NCBI GenBank assembly: GCA_964035575.1
Contig: OZ037862.1
Coordinates: 930,001 to 994,000 of the forward strand
Length of the DNA stretch: 64,000 nt
DNA from: Rhynchopus sp. YZ270_cl-10
Taxonomy: Eukaryota > Euglenozoa > Diplonemea > Diplonemida > Diplonemidae
Direction: 5' to 3'
The notes under the pieces are model-generated. The model saw only the letters and a program-made list of their open reading frames with translations. It did not search any database and was not told the origin of the DNA. Numbering within the stretch: position 1 is the stretch's first letter; each line of letters opens with the position of its first letter. Made by a program: the position numbers and the translations under genes. This document shows, in pieces, positions 11,075-20,400 of this stretch.

Positions 11075-11132
11075 CTTCGGGCGACTTTGTGTACAGAACC
11101 CTCGGACAGGGTGATTGTCGAAACTACAAAAA
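11075..11132 (+). repeat. Dispersed repeat, copy 2 of 2
   Basis: This is the partner of 9842-9899. It is followed within 80 bases by a copy of the GTGACTAAGCAC-type motif, whereas the first copy is not, so the two repeats are independent of each other. Confidence 0.65.
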
Positions 11133-11677
11133 TTCCTTTCAGGTTTTCATGTCACCAGAAGACTCTCGAGAGAGAGACATGACTTTCCCCCTTTTCCATT
11201 GTGATTCAACGTGACCAAGCACACGAGGCTTAGGTTCATCTTTATAAAAATTTTCTTTCATTGAGAGAGCTGCCATGTGAGAAGGTTGGTTTATCACCAT
11301 CATTGTGCAGACCACCTCAGACACATGCACCTTACACAATTTTTTTTCCTCCTTCTTTTCCTTTTCCTTTGATACTTACACTATATGCACTGAACGATAA
11401 AAAGAAAACATCAACCCCCGTTTTCTTTTTCTTTTGGCCCCCTTTGCATTACTAATGTTCTTTCCTCTCTGAACCCAATGTTACAAAATGGTGAACATTA
11501 TTTCTTTTTTCCCATTGATTTTTTGTGATATCTAAGGTTCATTTTAGCAAACCTTTTCTTGACAAAAAAAATAAAAAAAAAAAATGGCAAAATCTCTTTT
11601 AATAATCTTCTGTCACCTCATGAAGGAGAATGCGGTTCTAGGGACGAACCGCGCTGCAGAGCACACTCCTCACCACA

Positions 11678-11717
11678 CAGGTCGAGGTGTGTGCGTTTCA
11701 CCAGAACCTGTCTCCCA
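11678..11717 (+). repeat. Dispersed repeat shared with the tandem-array spacer
   Basis: The stretch beginning CAGGTCGAGGTGTGTGCGTT and ending in TCACCAGAACCTGTCTCCC matches 45201-45239, and its tandem copies, with few changes. This links the gene-poor first region with the spacers of the 7.8-kb units 33 kb away. Confidence 0.6.
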
Positions 11718-11796
11718 TGGGTTTTATCGTGTGGTGAGTGTTAAGCTTCTATTTCACCCCCTCCACCTCTTCCCATCTGATTTTTACCCCGCGTAT

Positions 11797-12044
11797 AGGC
11801 GCGTATAGGCGTGTACGGACGGTCCGAGCATCCTGGGCTGCTCTGCAAGCATCTCGCGACATCCTTGCGACGCTTGCCCTCCTACCCACGGAGTACTCTA
11901 CCGTGGAGGGTGCCACCGACAGTATCACCATCGACAACGCGCAGGTCGTGCTGCAGGACCCTGCCAGTGGTGTGCGCGAGGTGGTGGCGGGTGAGACCTT
12001 CACAGTGGAGGCGTGTACGAACCAAAACGGCCCTATACGCGCCT
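11797..12044 (+). mobile_element. GC-rich coding-like fragment bounded by 13-bp inverted repeats
   Basis: AGGCGCGTATAGG at 11797-11809 and its exact complement at 12032-12044 bound about 220 bp of DNA much richer in GC than its surroundings. One + frame across it reads like normal protein (for example STVEGATDSITIDNAQVVLQ), and the segment has no start codon of its own. A 10-bp direct repeat, GGCGTGTACG, also sits just inside both ends. This looks like a piece of a real gene carried in a small inverted-repeat element. I do not recognise the parent gene and nothing in the window matches it. Confidence 0.45.
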
Positions 12045-12308
12045 CTTCACGCCTTTGGATGGGTCTTCCCCCAATTCCACAAAAAAAATCACCCCCTCCC
12101 ACAGAACCTCCCTCATAACCCTTCTTTTTACACAACTTTCTGCCAAAAGCAAAAAAATGGCATCCTCTTAATAGGGGGCTGCGTTTAATCCCGTTTTCCT
12201 CTTTCCTCCACTTACCCTCCTCCCCCTCCCCTTTTGGCAACTTAAGTCCGGCTAGCCCCTTTCATCTCATTTTTCTCTCTCTTTTCCCCTCCTTTTTCTC
12301 CCCCCAAT

Positions 12309-14324
12309 ATGGACTCCCCAGTACCGGGGAATGGTCATTTACAGTCTCCAGAGCCGCTGATATGTTCTTCATTGTCGCAAGGATCCTCCTGTGTTGGGTA
12401 TGAGGTGCCAGACTTGGTTGACGTAAGCTACCCGGGGTGCCCGCGGGCGGATCCTCCGGGATCGCCATCACCGCCTCCACAGGTTTTGCACCATCCGAGA
12501 TTGGAGGGGGGTGTGCATGCTCCGAAGCTTCCTACACCCAGCAATATTACCAGCCCTTTATCCTCCTGCTCAGCCTCTCCTAAGGAAGCAAAAACCGTTG
12601 AAGGCCCGGTCCCCCCTGGGATGGAATGGGTCGTAGAAATTCATGGACGTCCTGAAGAAGTAGAAACAAAAGGAAAACAGCTTGACAACGTAGAAGCCGA
12701 AAAGGAGCCAACCCCGCCGTCTCCAAGCAGATCATCGCGTCCAGCGTTTTGGGACGAAATTTTGAATAAGGAGAGCATTCGGCATCATTGTAACAGCTCT
12801 CCGAGATCAAGCCATGCTGTGTCACATGCTTCGTTACGGCAAATGGGAGGACGTACCCACGAAACATTCGAGGCCGAAAATATGTCGAAGATCCCTGCAG
12901 ACTGTCTCCTCCTAGTGTGCTCCTTTCTTACAATGGGGGAGACGTTGTTGTTCAGCGAAACCTGCGCAGTGGTATGGTGTATCAGCTCTTCGGACACAAT
13001 TTGGTCGGTTTTTTTCAATGAATTGTTTTGTGAAAAATCAAAGAACAATACTGTAGAGGATTATGTTCGGGCAACGCGTGAAGCTGCGGAGGATCATCAA
13101 TTGGGGTTGGCTCGCAACGCTTTGCAAGCAGGGCAGGTCATAACGGGGCAGGGTGCTGTTGCGATTCAGGTGCCTCCACCGCTAGGGGTGGGTGTTGCGT
13201 TGATGATGAATGCGAATACGTCGGTCACCTCGCAAAGCGCGCGAACGAATTACACCAATTTTGTGACCACCGTCTCCATCAAAATTTTATCAGACCTTCC
13301 GGCCGCCAACTTCAAGGAAAGCTTTGTACGAGAGAAGGTTGGGCTGAACGGATCTGCCCTTACCCTCCGGTTACAACAAGCTAAGCAAGAAGATGAATTG
13401 AAACGACTGCAGGACCACAGGGAAGCTGTTCAGACGTACCTCCGGCATGCGGCACAGTTTGCAACACTGTCCTGGGTGATTCTGGTTCTTCTCATTCTAG
13501 TCTGCGCGACAGTTGCCGTTTTCACCATTTTTCTGCACATCTCCCCAATGTACGGCGAGCGTTTTGACAAGGATGCACCACTGCAGGTCACATTGCATAT
13601 GTTTCACATAATGTGCGTTGCTCTGTTCATTCTTGCAGTGCTTCTTACCATTGTGCTTGCAAACGATTCGTATGACGTCCATTCCGGTGGGGCCGATCTA
13701 AACAAACCTACCAGGGTTTATAAGCATATTGTATTAGATGTGTTTTCGTGGTGCGTCGCGTTCGCGTTGTTGACCGTAAAGGTTGGGCAAATAGAAGGAA
13801 AAGAGACAGACCAAATGAGCTGGAGCTGGCTGCCGTTCTCGATTTCGGTGGTAAACGCTATGATGATTTTGGATGGGATGTTTGTCATTGTGCGGTCGTT
13901 GTTGATGCAGTCGCATTTCAGGTTGAAAGAGGCGGTCCTCGGCATTTTCATTGCCACCTCTTCTGCACCGGTGTGGTTGACCTTCCAGCTGGTCGCCTTC
14001 AGCAGGGATTATCCTGATAAGATTAGCTGCCCTGGTGCATTGATTCCTACCTATGTGATGCTTCTTGTGGTGGGGATTACTGCAGGCATAGGGACACTGC
14101 ATGGTATCGTAAGGACGTTGAGGCAAAACTCAGGCCGTGAATGTGTAGTCGAATGTCTAATCCTCTGCTGGTACAGCCTTGGTGCTGCAGTGTATGTAGG
14201 GGTGTTCGTGTTCTTTGTGATGTACAGCTGTACCAATGCAGAGCTTGCCTTAGTATGCCTTGCAGGGTTCATGGTAGCATCTACCGCGCTCTGGTGGACC
14301 TTATCGGCCGTTTTGATTAAATGA
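12309..14324 (+). CDS. F-box-like protein fused to about eight membrane helices, family member 3
   Basis: A 671-residue protein. Residues 1-180 are Pro/Ser-rich and probably disordered. Residues about 194-236 form the F-box-like segment (starting IPADCLLLVCSFLTM, with IWSVFF near its end), related to those in the genes at 394 and 6558; the later FKESFVREK stretch corresponds to FKSAFL.EQ in those proteins. After a short charged helix come about eight hydrophobic helices, near residues 384-411, 428-450, 472-492, 504-530, 539-560, 576-598, 611-640 and 643-668. The last ends almost at the C-terminus. I do not recognise the membrane domain. The frame is open throughout, so this is a real fusion, not two genes. 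Such a protein could tether a ubiquitin ligase to a membrane; that is inference. Confidence 0.78.
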   Translation: MDSPVPGNGHLQSPEPLICSSLSQGSSCVGYEVPDLVDVSYPGCPRADPPGSPSPPPQVLHHPRLEGGVHAPKLPTPSNITSPLSSCSASPKEAKTVEGPVPPGMEWVVEIHGRPEEVETKGKQLDNVEAEKEPTPPSPSRSSRPAFWDEILNKESIRHHCNSSPRSSHAVSHASLRQMGGRTHETFEAENMSKIPADCLLLVCSFLTMGETLLFSETCAVVWCISSSDTIWSVFFNELFCEKSKNNTVEDYVRATREAAEDHQLGLARNALQAGQVITGQGAVAIQVPPPLGVGVALMMNANTSVTSQSARTNYTNFVTTVSIKILSDLPAANFKESFVREKVGLNGSALTLRLQQAKQEDELKRLQDHREAVQTYLRHAAQFATLSWVILVLLILVCATVAVFTIFLHISPMYGERFDKDAPLQVTLHMFHIMCVALFILAVLLTIVLANDSYDVHSGGADLNKPTRVYKHIVLDVFSWCVAFALLTVKVGQIEGKETDQMSWSWLPFSISVVNAMMILDGMFVIVRSLLMQSHFRLKEAVLGIFIATSSAPVWLTFQLVAFSRDYPDKISCPGALIPTYVMLLVVGITAGIGTLHGIVRTLRQNSGRECVVECLILCWYSLGAAVYVGVFVFFVMYSCTNAELALVCLAGFMVASTALWWTLSAVLIK

Positions 14325-14398
14325 ATTTTTAAAAAGTTGAAATTTTTTTTGGGGAATGGTGTTACTCTTTCCAGAGGATGCAAAAAAATATAAAGAAA

Positions 14399-14455
14399 GT
14401 AGAGATTGCACAACGGCAACACAACCGAGGCAACTACACTACTCCAACAATTTGT
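14399..14455 (+). repeat. Dispersed repeat, copy 2 of 2
   Basis: Partner of 10129-10190. It lies about 75 bases after the stop of the gene at 12309-14324 and ends in an 11-base A run. Confidence 0.65.
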
Positions 14456-15787
14456 CAAAAAAAAAAATGTTGTTTTGTTTTAGGTGACGATAAGGCACAT
14501 CTCAACTTAGAAATTGGGTCTTTCTGTCTCCTTAAAAAGGTTTTGTGGTGAAGGTCTTGGCTCCCGTGGGCATTGTCCCCATGCAAACATTCAAAAAGTT
14601 TTGAATCTGAGGTTTATAAATTTTCCTTTTGAGGATACGCTCCTGTCAATAACCAAACTAAAAACTTTTGAGGTCTGCGCATACACGGAGGCGTCTTGCA
14701 CTTCCATTTGTTCGTTAGGAAGCACGCAAGGCTATTGATCACTTAAATATCAGTTCGCCAACTTTTCCCTTCGCTACATGTGCATGAAACTTTTATATTT
14801 TCAAATGTTTTCTTTTTCGTGCGTTTTTCATAAAAGCTGCAGAAATTATTTGGTTGGTGTCTTACGCCATACTCGTTCGCAATACATTTTGGTGGTAGGT
14901 ACACTGTCACGCGAGGGCTTTGTATTTCAAGTCAACTTTGTTGTTCAGTATGTGGAAGACCCATATTTTTTTTTTTTTCAAGCTTTCTTTTTTGTTAATT
15001 TCTCCGATTTTTTTTTTTTTTATGTTTTTCAATTTCTTTCTCTCTTTTTCTCTTGCGTCTGGCAAACGGTTTCCACCTGATTGCCGAAGATCTTTTTTTT
15101 TTTGTTCATTTTCCCCCCTGGTGACTGAGCACAAGGGGGGGCGGAGGCTTAGGTTCATCTTTCCTTTTGTAGTCTTTTAGATAACAACAGTCCTTCAACC
15201 TCCTTCCAAACCTTGGACTACCCTAGTCTTTCAATTTTTCCTTTCAATTTAAAAAGAGAAAAAAAAATGATGTGCTCGAAAAGCGGAAAAGATACTACAT
15301 CCTAACGCTCTCGATTGCACCCATTTTACCATCACCCCCCCCACGCAGTTCCTCTCACCCGACACGCTGTCACAATGACATATAAAATGACATGCCATGT
15401 GGTACATTCGACTAAAATGACAGTGATACACCCCATTCTCTGTACAGTCAATCGAACACACACTTTTCTCAGATTTTATGAAGTCCCACCTATTCTCGAA
15501 GAGAGACCCTTCGGGGAGATAGGATCTCGTTTTCATGTCATATCCAGTGTCGCGTAACGGAAGGAAAATGCGAAGTCCCTCCAACCCCACCCATATTTCC
15601 CCCCATTTTCATTGATTGATGTTCTTTTGTTTTTATCTTTCAACTTTTCCCCTCTTAACGGTTCTTTTCTAAAGATCTGTGTACACATTCGAGGTGTATT
15701 CGATGTTTTCTTTTTTCTTTCCCTCTCCAGTAAACCCGAGACTCGAAAAAAATTGGCATATTTTTTTTTACTCCTTTTTACCCCCTC

Positions 15788-15900
15788 CACAGCAGAGAAT
15801 AAGCCGGGGTCCCCGGTCCCTGGGTCCTGGTCCCAGTCCTGGTCCCCTGGTTGCCGGTCCAGGTCCAGGTCCCGGTCCCCGAGTCTTATTCTCTGCTGTG
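15788..15900. mobile_element. 113-bp cassette: 16-bp inverted repeats around a GGTCC minisatellite
   Basis: CACAGCAGAGAATAAG at 15788-15803 is exactly complementary to 15885-15900. Between them is a run of GGTCC-type repeats (GGTCCC, GGTCCA, GGTCCT). The element is flanked by CCCCCTC on the left (15781-15787) and CCCCCCTC on the right (15901-15908), which would fit a 7-8 bp target duplication, although the flank is C-rich anyway. It resembles a small non-autonomous DNA transposon, possibly hAT-like by duplication length. No transposase is present in the window. Confidence 0.55.
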
Positions 15901-16047
15901 CCCCCCTCACTTACCCTCTTTCTCCCATCAAAAATAAGGCATTTTACACAACCCCGTTCTCTCTCTCCCCCTCTTTCCTTTTCCCTTCGAGAAGCTTTAT
16001 TTTAAAACCAACGTTAAATTTTCGTTTCATTTCCAGAAAAAAAACCC

Positions 16048-16902
16048 ATGTTTGAAAAGGAAGGAGGGTTTGGATGTGTACGTTGCGAAGAAAGGGGTGG
16101 GGTGATCTATGCTGTAAAACGGTTGCTGAAACGGAATAATTCTTCGGAATCTTCGGAACTTTCCCTCCATACTCGCTCTTTGACTGCCAATACGGTATAC
16201 TCTGCGACCCACGATACAGTTTCGATTGCTCATATCATTCGTTTAGACGCAACCTCTACTCCCAACGAAATGATTATGCCTTTTATTGAACAAGACCTTC
16301 GGGACGTTATTTTGCAACGACGTAGCATGATCCCCAACCCCGCACCTCAAGACTCCCTCTCATTTTCAGTACAAATCACCAAAGACCTCCTTACCGCGCT
16401 CTCTCACCTCTCCGAACTCAATATTGTACACCGTGATGTCAAACCCGAAAACATCTTAATTCATTCAAACCGCGCGGTATTATGCGATTTTGGGTCAGCA
16501 GTGGAAAGTGGAACCACCGTGATGGCCCCGATGGCGGGGTGTTCGCTGTGCTATTGTCCCGTAGAGTGTTTATATGGTGCGAAGGAGGCGTCGTCGAAAT
16601 GGGATGCTTGGGCAGCAGGAATGGTGTTTGCGGAGACAGCGACGCTACGTAGCGTGCTTACCCCAAGCGATGAGTGCTCTGAGATGTCTGTCGCCTCTGC
16701 TGCATTAGGGCTGGTTGGTTGGGCAGAACGGAATGATTGGGCGTCAGATCTGCCCTTCGGGTTTCTAGTAAAACCCACACCACCAGACTACCCAGAGTTA
16801 GGTAATGCAGTGGCTGATGAAGTGGTCAAGTCGATGTTAAATGCTGATCCCGCAAAGAGAACTACAGCAGAGTCGGCACTACAAAGACTCTCGAGTTTTT
16901 GA
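16048..16902 (+). CDS. CDK-like (CMGC) protein kinase
   Basis: A 284-residue protein that is almost all kinase domain. Seen: a glycine loop starting at residue 6 (GGFGCV), the ATP-binding Lys in YAVKRL (Lys24), the catalytic loop IVHRDVKPENIL (Asp130, Asn135), and DFGSA at 147-151. PVECLYGAKEASSKWDAW stands where CDK-type kinases have APELLYG...D.W, so the usual APE is replaced by PVE. The activation segment is short and has no T-x-Y. The C-lobe ends with a typical LNADPAKRTTAESAL. MPFIEQDLRDVI is also CDK-like. The closest resemblance is to the CDK7/CDK20 group, from memory. The glycine loop begins very close to the start Met, so a short upstream exon is possible. All catalytic residues are present, so activity is likely; substrates are unknown. 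Confidence 0.85.
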   Translation: MFEKEGGFGCVRCEERGGVIYAVKRLLKRNNSSESSELSLHTRSLTANTVYSATHDTVSIAHIIRLDATSTPNEMIMPFIEQDLRDVILQRRSMIPNPAPQDSLSFSVQITKDLLTALSHLSELNIVHRDVKPENILIHSNRAVLCDFGSAVESGTTVMAPMAGCSLCYCPVECLYGAKEASSKWDAWAAGMVFAETATLRSVLTPSDECSEMSVASAALGLVGWAERNDWASDLPFGFLVKPTPPDYPELGNAVADEVVKSMLNADPAKRTTAESALQRLSSF

Positions 16903-17407
16903 AGGGGGAAATAATACAACAAAAAAGATATGTCTCTGCAGTGAGTGGGTAACGCTCATCGGATTTCTGCATTTTTTTTTTAAAACCAAAACAAAATTCG
17001 ATACCTCCCCCTTTATTTTTAGGAAAGGCAACCTCCCATTAATCCCGCCGACTCCATTTTCTTGGAGCTTCCAGGACCGTACATGCTCTCCGTTCCCCTA
17101 AAAGGAATGGTAAAAAAGTTTTCACAAAAAAACCTCTCATTTGTTGCGGCCAAAGCCAGCCGTTTTCATATGAACCCTATGAGAACTATGGTAGAACCAT
17201 GGGGAAGGTTGACCGCACACCACTCACCACTCACCATTATTTTAAATTTTTTGCATAAATTTCTCTTTCCTCAAACCCAATTACAAGGTTTTTTTATTGG
17301 ATGGGTGTTCTTCACAATAGCAATGTGTTGATTTTGCCTTTTCTTTTCTACACACTTTGCTTTGAGTTTTGCTGTAAAACCAACCCAACCCGCGAAGGTT
17401 CAACAAT
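16903..17407. other. Spacer with no recognised feature
   Basis: About 500 bp between the kinase gene and the 1687-residue gene. It is AT-rich with short T and A runs. I see no RNA gene, repeat or open frame with protein character. Confidence 0.5.
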
Positions 17408-20400
17408 ATGACAGAACGCCACGCATTTCGAAGCAAACAACGGCACCGCCCTTCCTCTGCATGCATCTTCGGGAGGCGTGTAGACGAGCCACAACACCCA
17501 AAGGTGCGGCTAGGGAGCTGCTACTTGAGAGAAGGTGACCAAGGGAGATGGGGGCCTAAGCAGGCTGCAGCAGCTACCGCACCGCGTACAACGAAGAAGG
17601 AGCCTTCCCCTTATGAAAGTCCTACGGTGCGTGCTGGAGAGGCGAAGATCAGGGGAATCATTTCTGATGGGGTGTTTTCGTTTGCGTCTTTGAATAAAAT
17701 GAAAACTGAGCAGATTTGGAAGGAGTCTGCAGCTGCCGCTAATACTGCCACCACCACTGCCACCACCACCGCCACCGCCACTGCTACTGCCACTGCCACT
17801 GCCACTTCCCCAAAACGAACTCCCCTCAAAAATTCCAACATTTTGAAATACGCAATGAGCCCACAAAACACCGATCAATCCGTCGGAGGAGAAATCGAGG
17901 CGAAATTGAAGGCGATTGAGGGATTGAAGAAGAAGACGAGGGAGGAGGGGATGGAGGGGTTGTTGGGGATGATGGTTGCGTTTTTGTCCGAAGCACACGG
18001 GACCGGAGCCAGGGGAGCACTGCTGTGCGCAATGTGCGATTTCTTTCGCGCGCTCTTTGCCTCAATGTCGCCTACACAGTACGCAACCGTATTGGGCGTC
18101 TCTGCATCATGGGCAGCAATGCTTGTAGCCATAGGCACATTAGTAGCACCATCGCTTATGGCAGACCCTATAGGCCCACCTTCACCCATAGAGATACCAC
18201 CTGGAAAAAACCTTCCTTCAGCCGCAGTGGTGCTCTCCTGGGTGGAACGGCGGCGCAAAGAGTATGACAAAGCTACCTTCTGGGAAACGGCCTGTCGTAC
18301 CGGAAGTGAACGTGACTTTCTTCTTGGGGAGTTAACCTCGCGTGACCTAATGAAGCATCAAACGAAGAACAAAGGGTCGCTCATGGTGTCGAAGGCTGGG
18401 GAGGAGTTGAAAAAAAGCTTTTTTTCGTGGAAGAGGCATACTGTGTGGATGCAGCAGCGGCGGAAGTCGGTGTTGAGGAAGCTCACGACGTTTCAGAATA
18501 GTGTAGTGCTAAGGAAGACTATGGCAGCATGGAAGGTAGCGATGGTTATTACGAAATGCTCGAATGCGAAGATTGAGACCCGGCGTCTTGAAGGGGGTCT
18601 TACTGTACTGCAACGAAAAAATGCAGAACTGCTTCAAAAATACAAAGAATCTGAAGAATCCCGAAGCAGCCTGAATGTAGAATGCGAGAAACTCATGGTC
18701 GAATTAGCAGAACTCAAACGGGTTGAAGCAGCGACCGCAAATTCAAAACGCAGTGGCAGCGGGTCTTCACTGTTCTTCGATTTATCTAGACCTTTACATG
18801 ATGACATAGGCGCACTGTGTACAGGGTTCATTGCCTTTCGTCGTCTCGATCCTAGCGCCTTGATGTCCACCCAACAGGATTATGTTGAAAACGAGCCCGA
18901 CTACTACTCAGTCCATATCAAACGAGGTCTGTCCATTTCCTGTGCAGAGCGTTGGACCCCCTTTGCCCTTCTCTCTCTCTGGGCGAACGATCTAATAGAC
19001 CACTCCACACGCTTTTCTGTTCCAGTCTCTGAGCCTGAATTGAAAGATTGCTATCCCCTCTTTCCTGCAATCTCGAGTGAAGCCTCAACAGAATACATGC
19101 TTCACCTTCCAGACCCTGAGGATATTGTTCTTAAGAAGGCTCAAAGGGAGGCTCGCACCCAAAGCGCTAGGGGAGTTACATTCGGGTCTCCGGTCACACC
19201 GTTGATTGGGAGTGCGGGGGATTTTAGTGTGACGGTGTGGTGTGTGTTGCTCTTCCAGATTGCGCCGTCCGCGTTTAAACAAATCTTTCCGTACGAAGTG
19301 TTGAGGGTGAAACGAGAGGAGAAAGACGGTTTTGAGCAGTTCTGTGAAAACAATGGTTTAGATGGCATAGAAGGGGAGGAGCTAGGAAACTACGTTTGGG
19401 ACACACTTCGTCTCATAGGGATGACTCAGGGTATGGATCGGGACCGCTTTCTGCACCACAAGGAGGACACCATAACGAACCTCTTGGCGAACCTGCTGAC
19501 ATACCATGTACACTGTACTGCATTGCCGTTGGATCAGCTACAAGGCCGTGCCTGCGCCACCGCAGTTCCTCCATGGCACGCTCGCCCAACGTTTCCACCG
19601 CCAATCACATTGAAAGCAGCAGTCTTCCCACCACCCCTTTCATACGTAGAGGACCGTCAACAGAAGCAGTTGACCACAGAAAAGAGGCTTCCTGTTCAGG
19701 ACCAGAGAGGGTATGAATCATTGAAGGGACCGCGTCGTGAGTCGACTGTCAGCATTGTACTCCTCTGGGTAAGCTGTCAGCTGCAGATGAGTCAGGGCTA
19801 CGCAAAGTTTCGAACGTTAGAGAAAGATCCTAAGACGGCCGATCTGCGGACCTTCCGTGATGTGGGGCGGACTGTCCTGCGGTTTTCACGGAAGGTAGCG
19901 CTGACGAACAATACCTGCCAGGGTCTGCCTGTATGGTGGCAGGGCATCAAGGAGTGGTCTGAGGTCGACCCAAAGTATTTATGCACAACATTCGAGGATG
20001 TGGAGACCCTGTGGAAGCTGGTACTGCTTGCATCGCATGTGATCCGTCCCTTTGTGGTGACACCGCTCTACATTCCTAACGAAAAGAACGACTCAATCGC
20101 CTTCGCAAACTATTTGTTTGCCTGCCTGCAGGTACTCTACGGGAGAGAGGTGTTCCCGTTGACTGCGTTGCAGCTTTCTATTGCGTCGAACGATGCGAAG
20201 CTCATTTACACCACACTTCTCTACAACGGCTGCTGGCTCAGAACCAAACAGGAGGATGTCAGAGAACAGAACCTACCCTTCCCTTTGGCACGCACCTCTA
20301 TCACCACGCTACGAGCAAAATGGAATGAAATCATTAGTGTAAAGAAGAAAGGGAAGCAAAGTGAAAGCGACGAACGGAAACGACTCTCCCTAGCGATCCG

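Larger units (their letters stand above)
7602..12308. other. 4.7-kb gene-free, repeat-littered spacer
   Basis: No convincing gene. It contains an AATAAA just after the F-box-like gene, a cruciform-type hairpin (9686-9738), members of two dispersed repeat pairs (9842 with 11075; 10129 with 14399), several GTGACTAAGCAC...TTCATCTT motifs (8080, 9353, 11211), and a GC-rich cassette bounded by inverted repeats (11797-12044). Open frames elsewhere are short and rich in Phe, Lys and Ser because of poly-T and poly-A. Confidence 0.6.
14325..16047. other. 1.7-kb gene-free spacer
   Basis: No gene seen. It contains a dispersed repeat (14399-14455), long T runs near 14970-15100, a split copy of the GTGACTAAGCAC-type motif (15120-15162), and an inverted-repeat cassette filled with GGTCC repeats (15788-15900). 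A TTTCCAG just upstream of 16048 could be the acceptor site of an intron in front of the kinase gene. Confidence 0.5.

Noticed and set aside
15249-15590. 113-residue reverse open frame
   Set aside because: No domain, no conservation in the window, and the composition is that of surrounding non-coding DNA.
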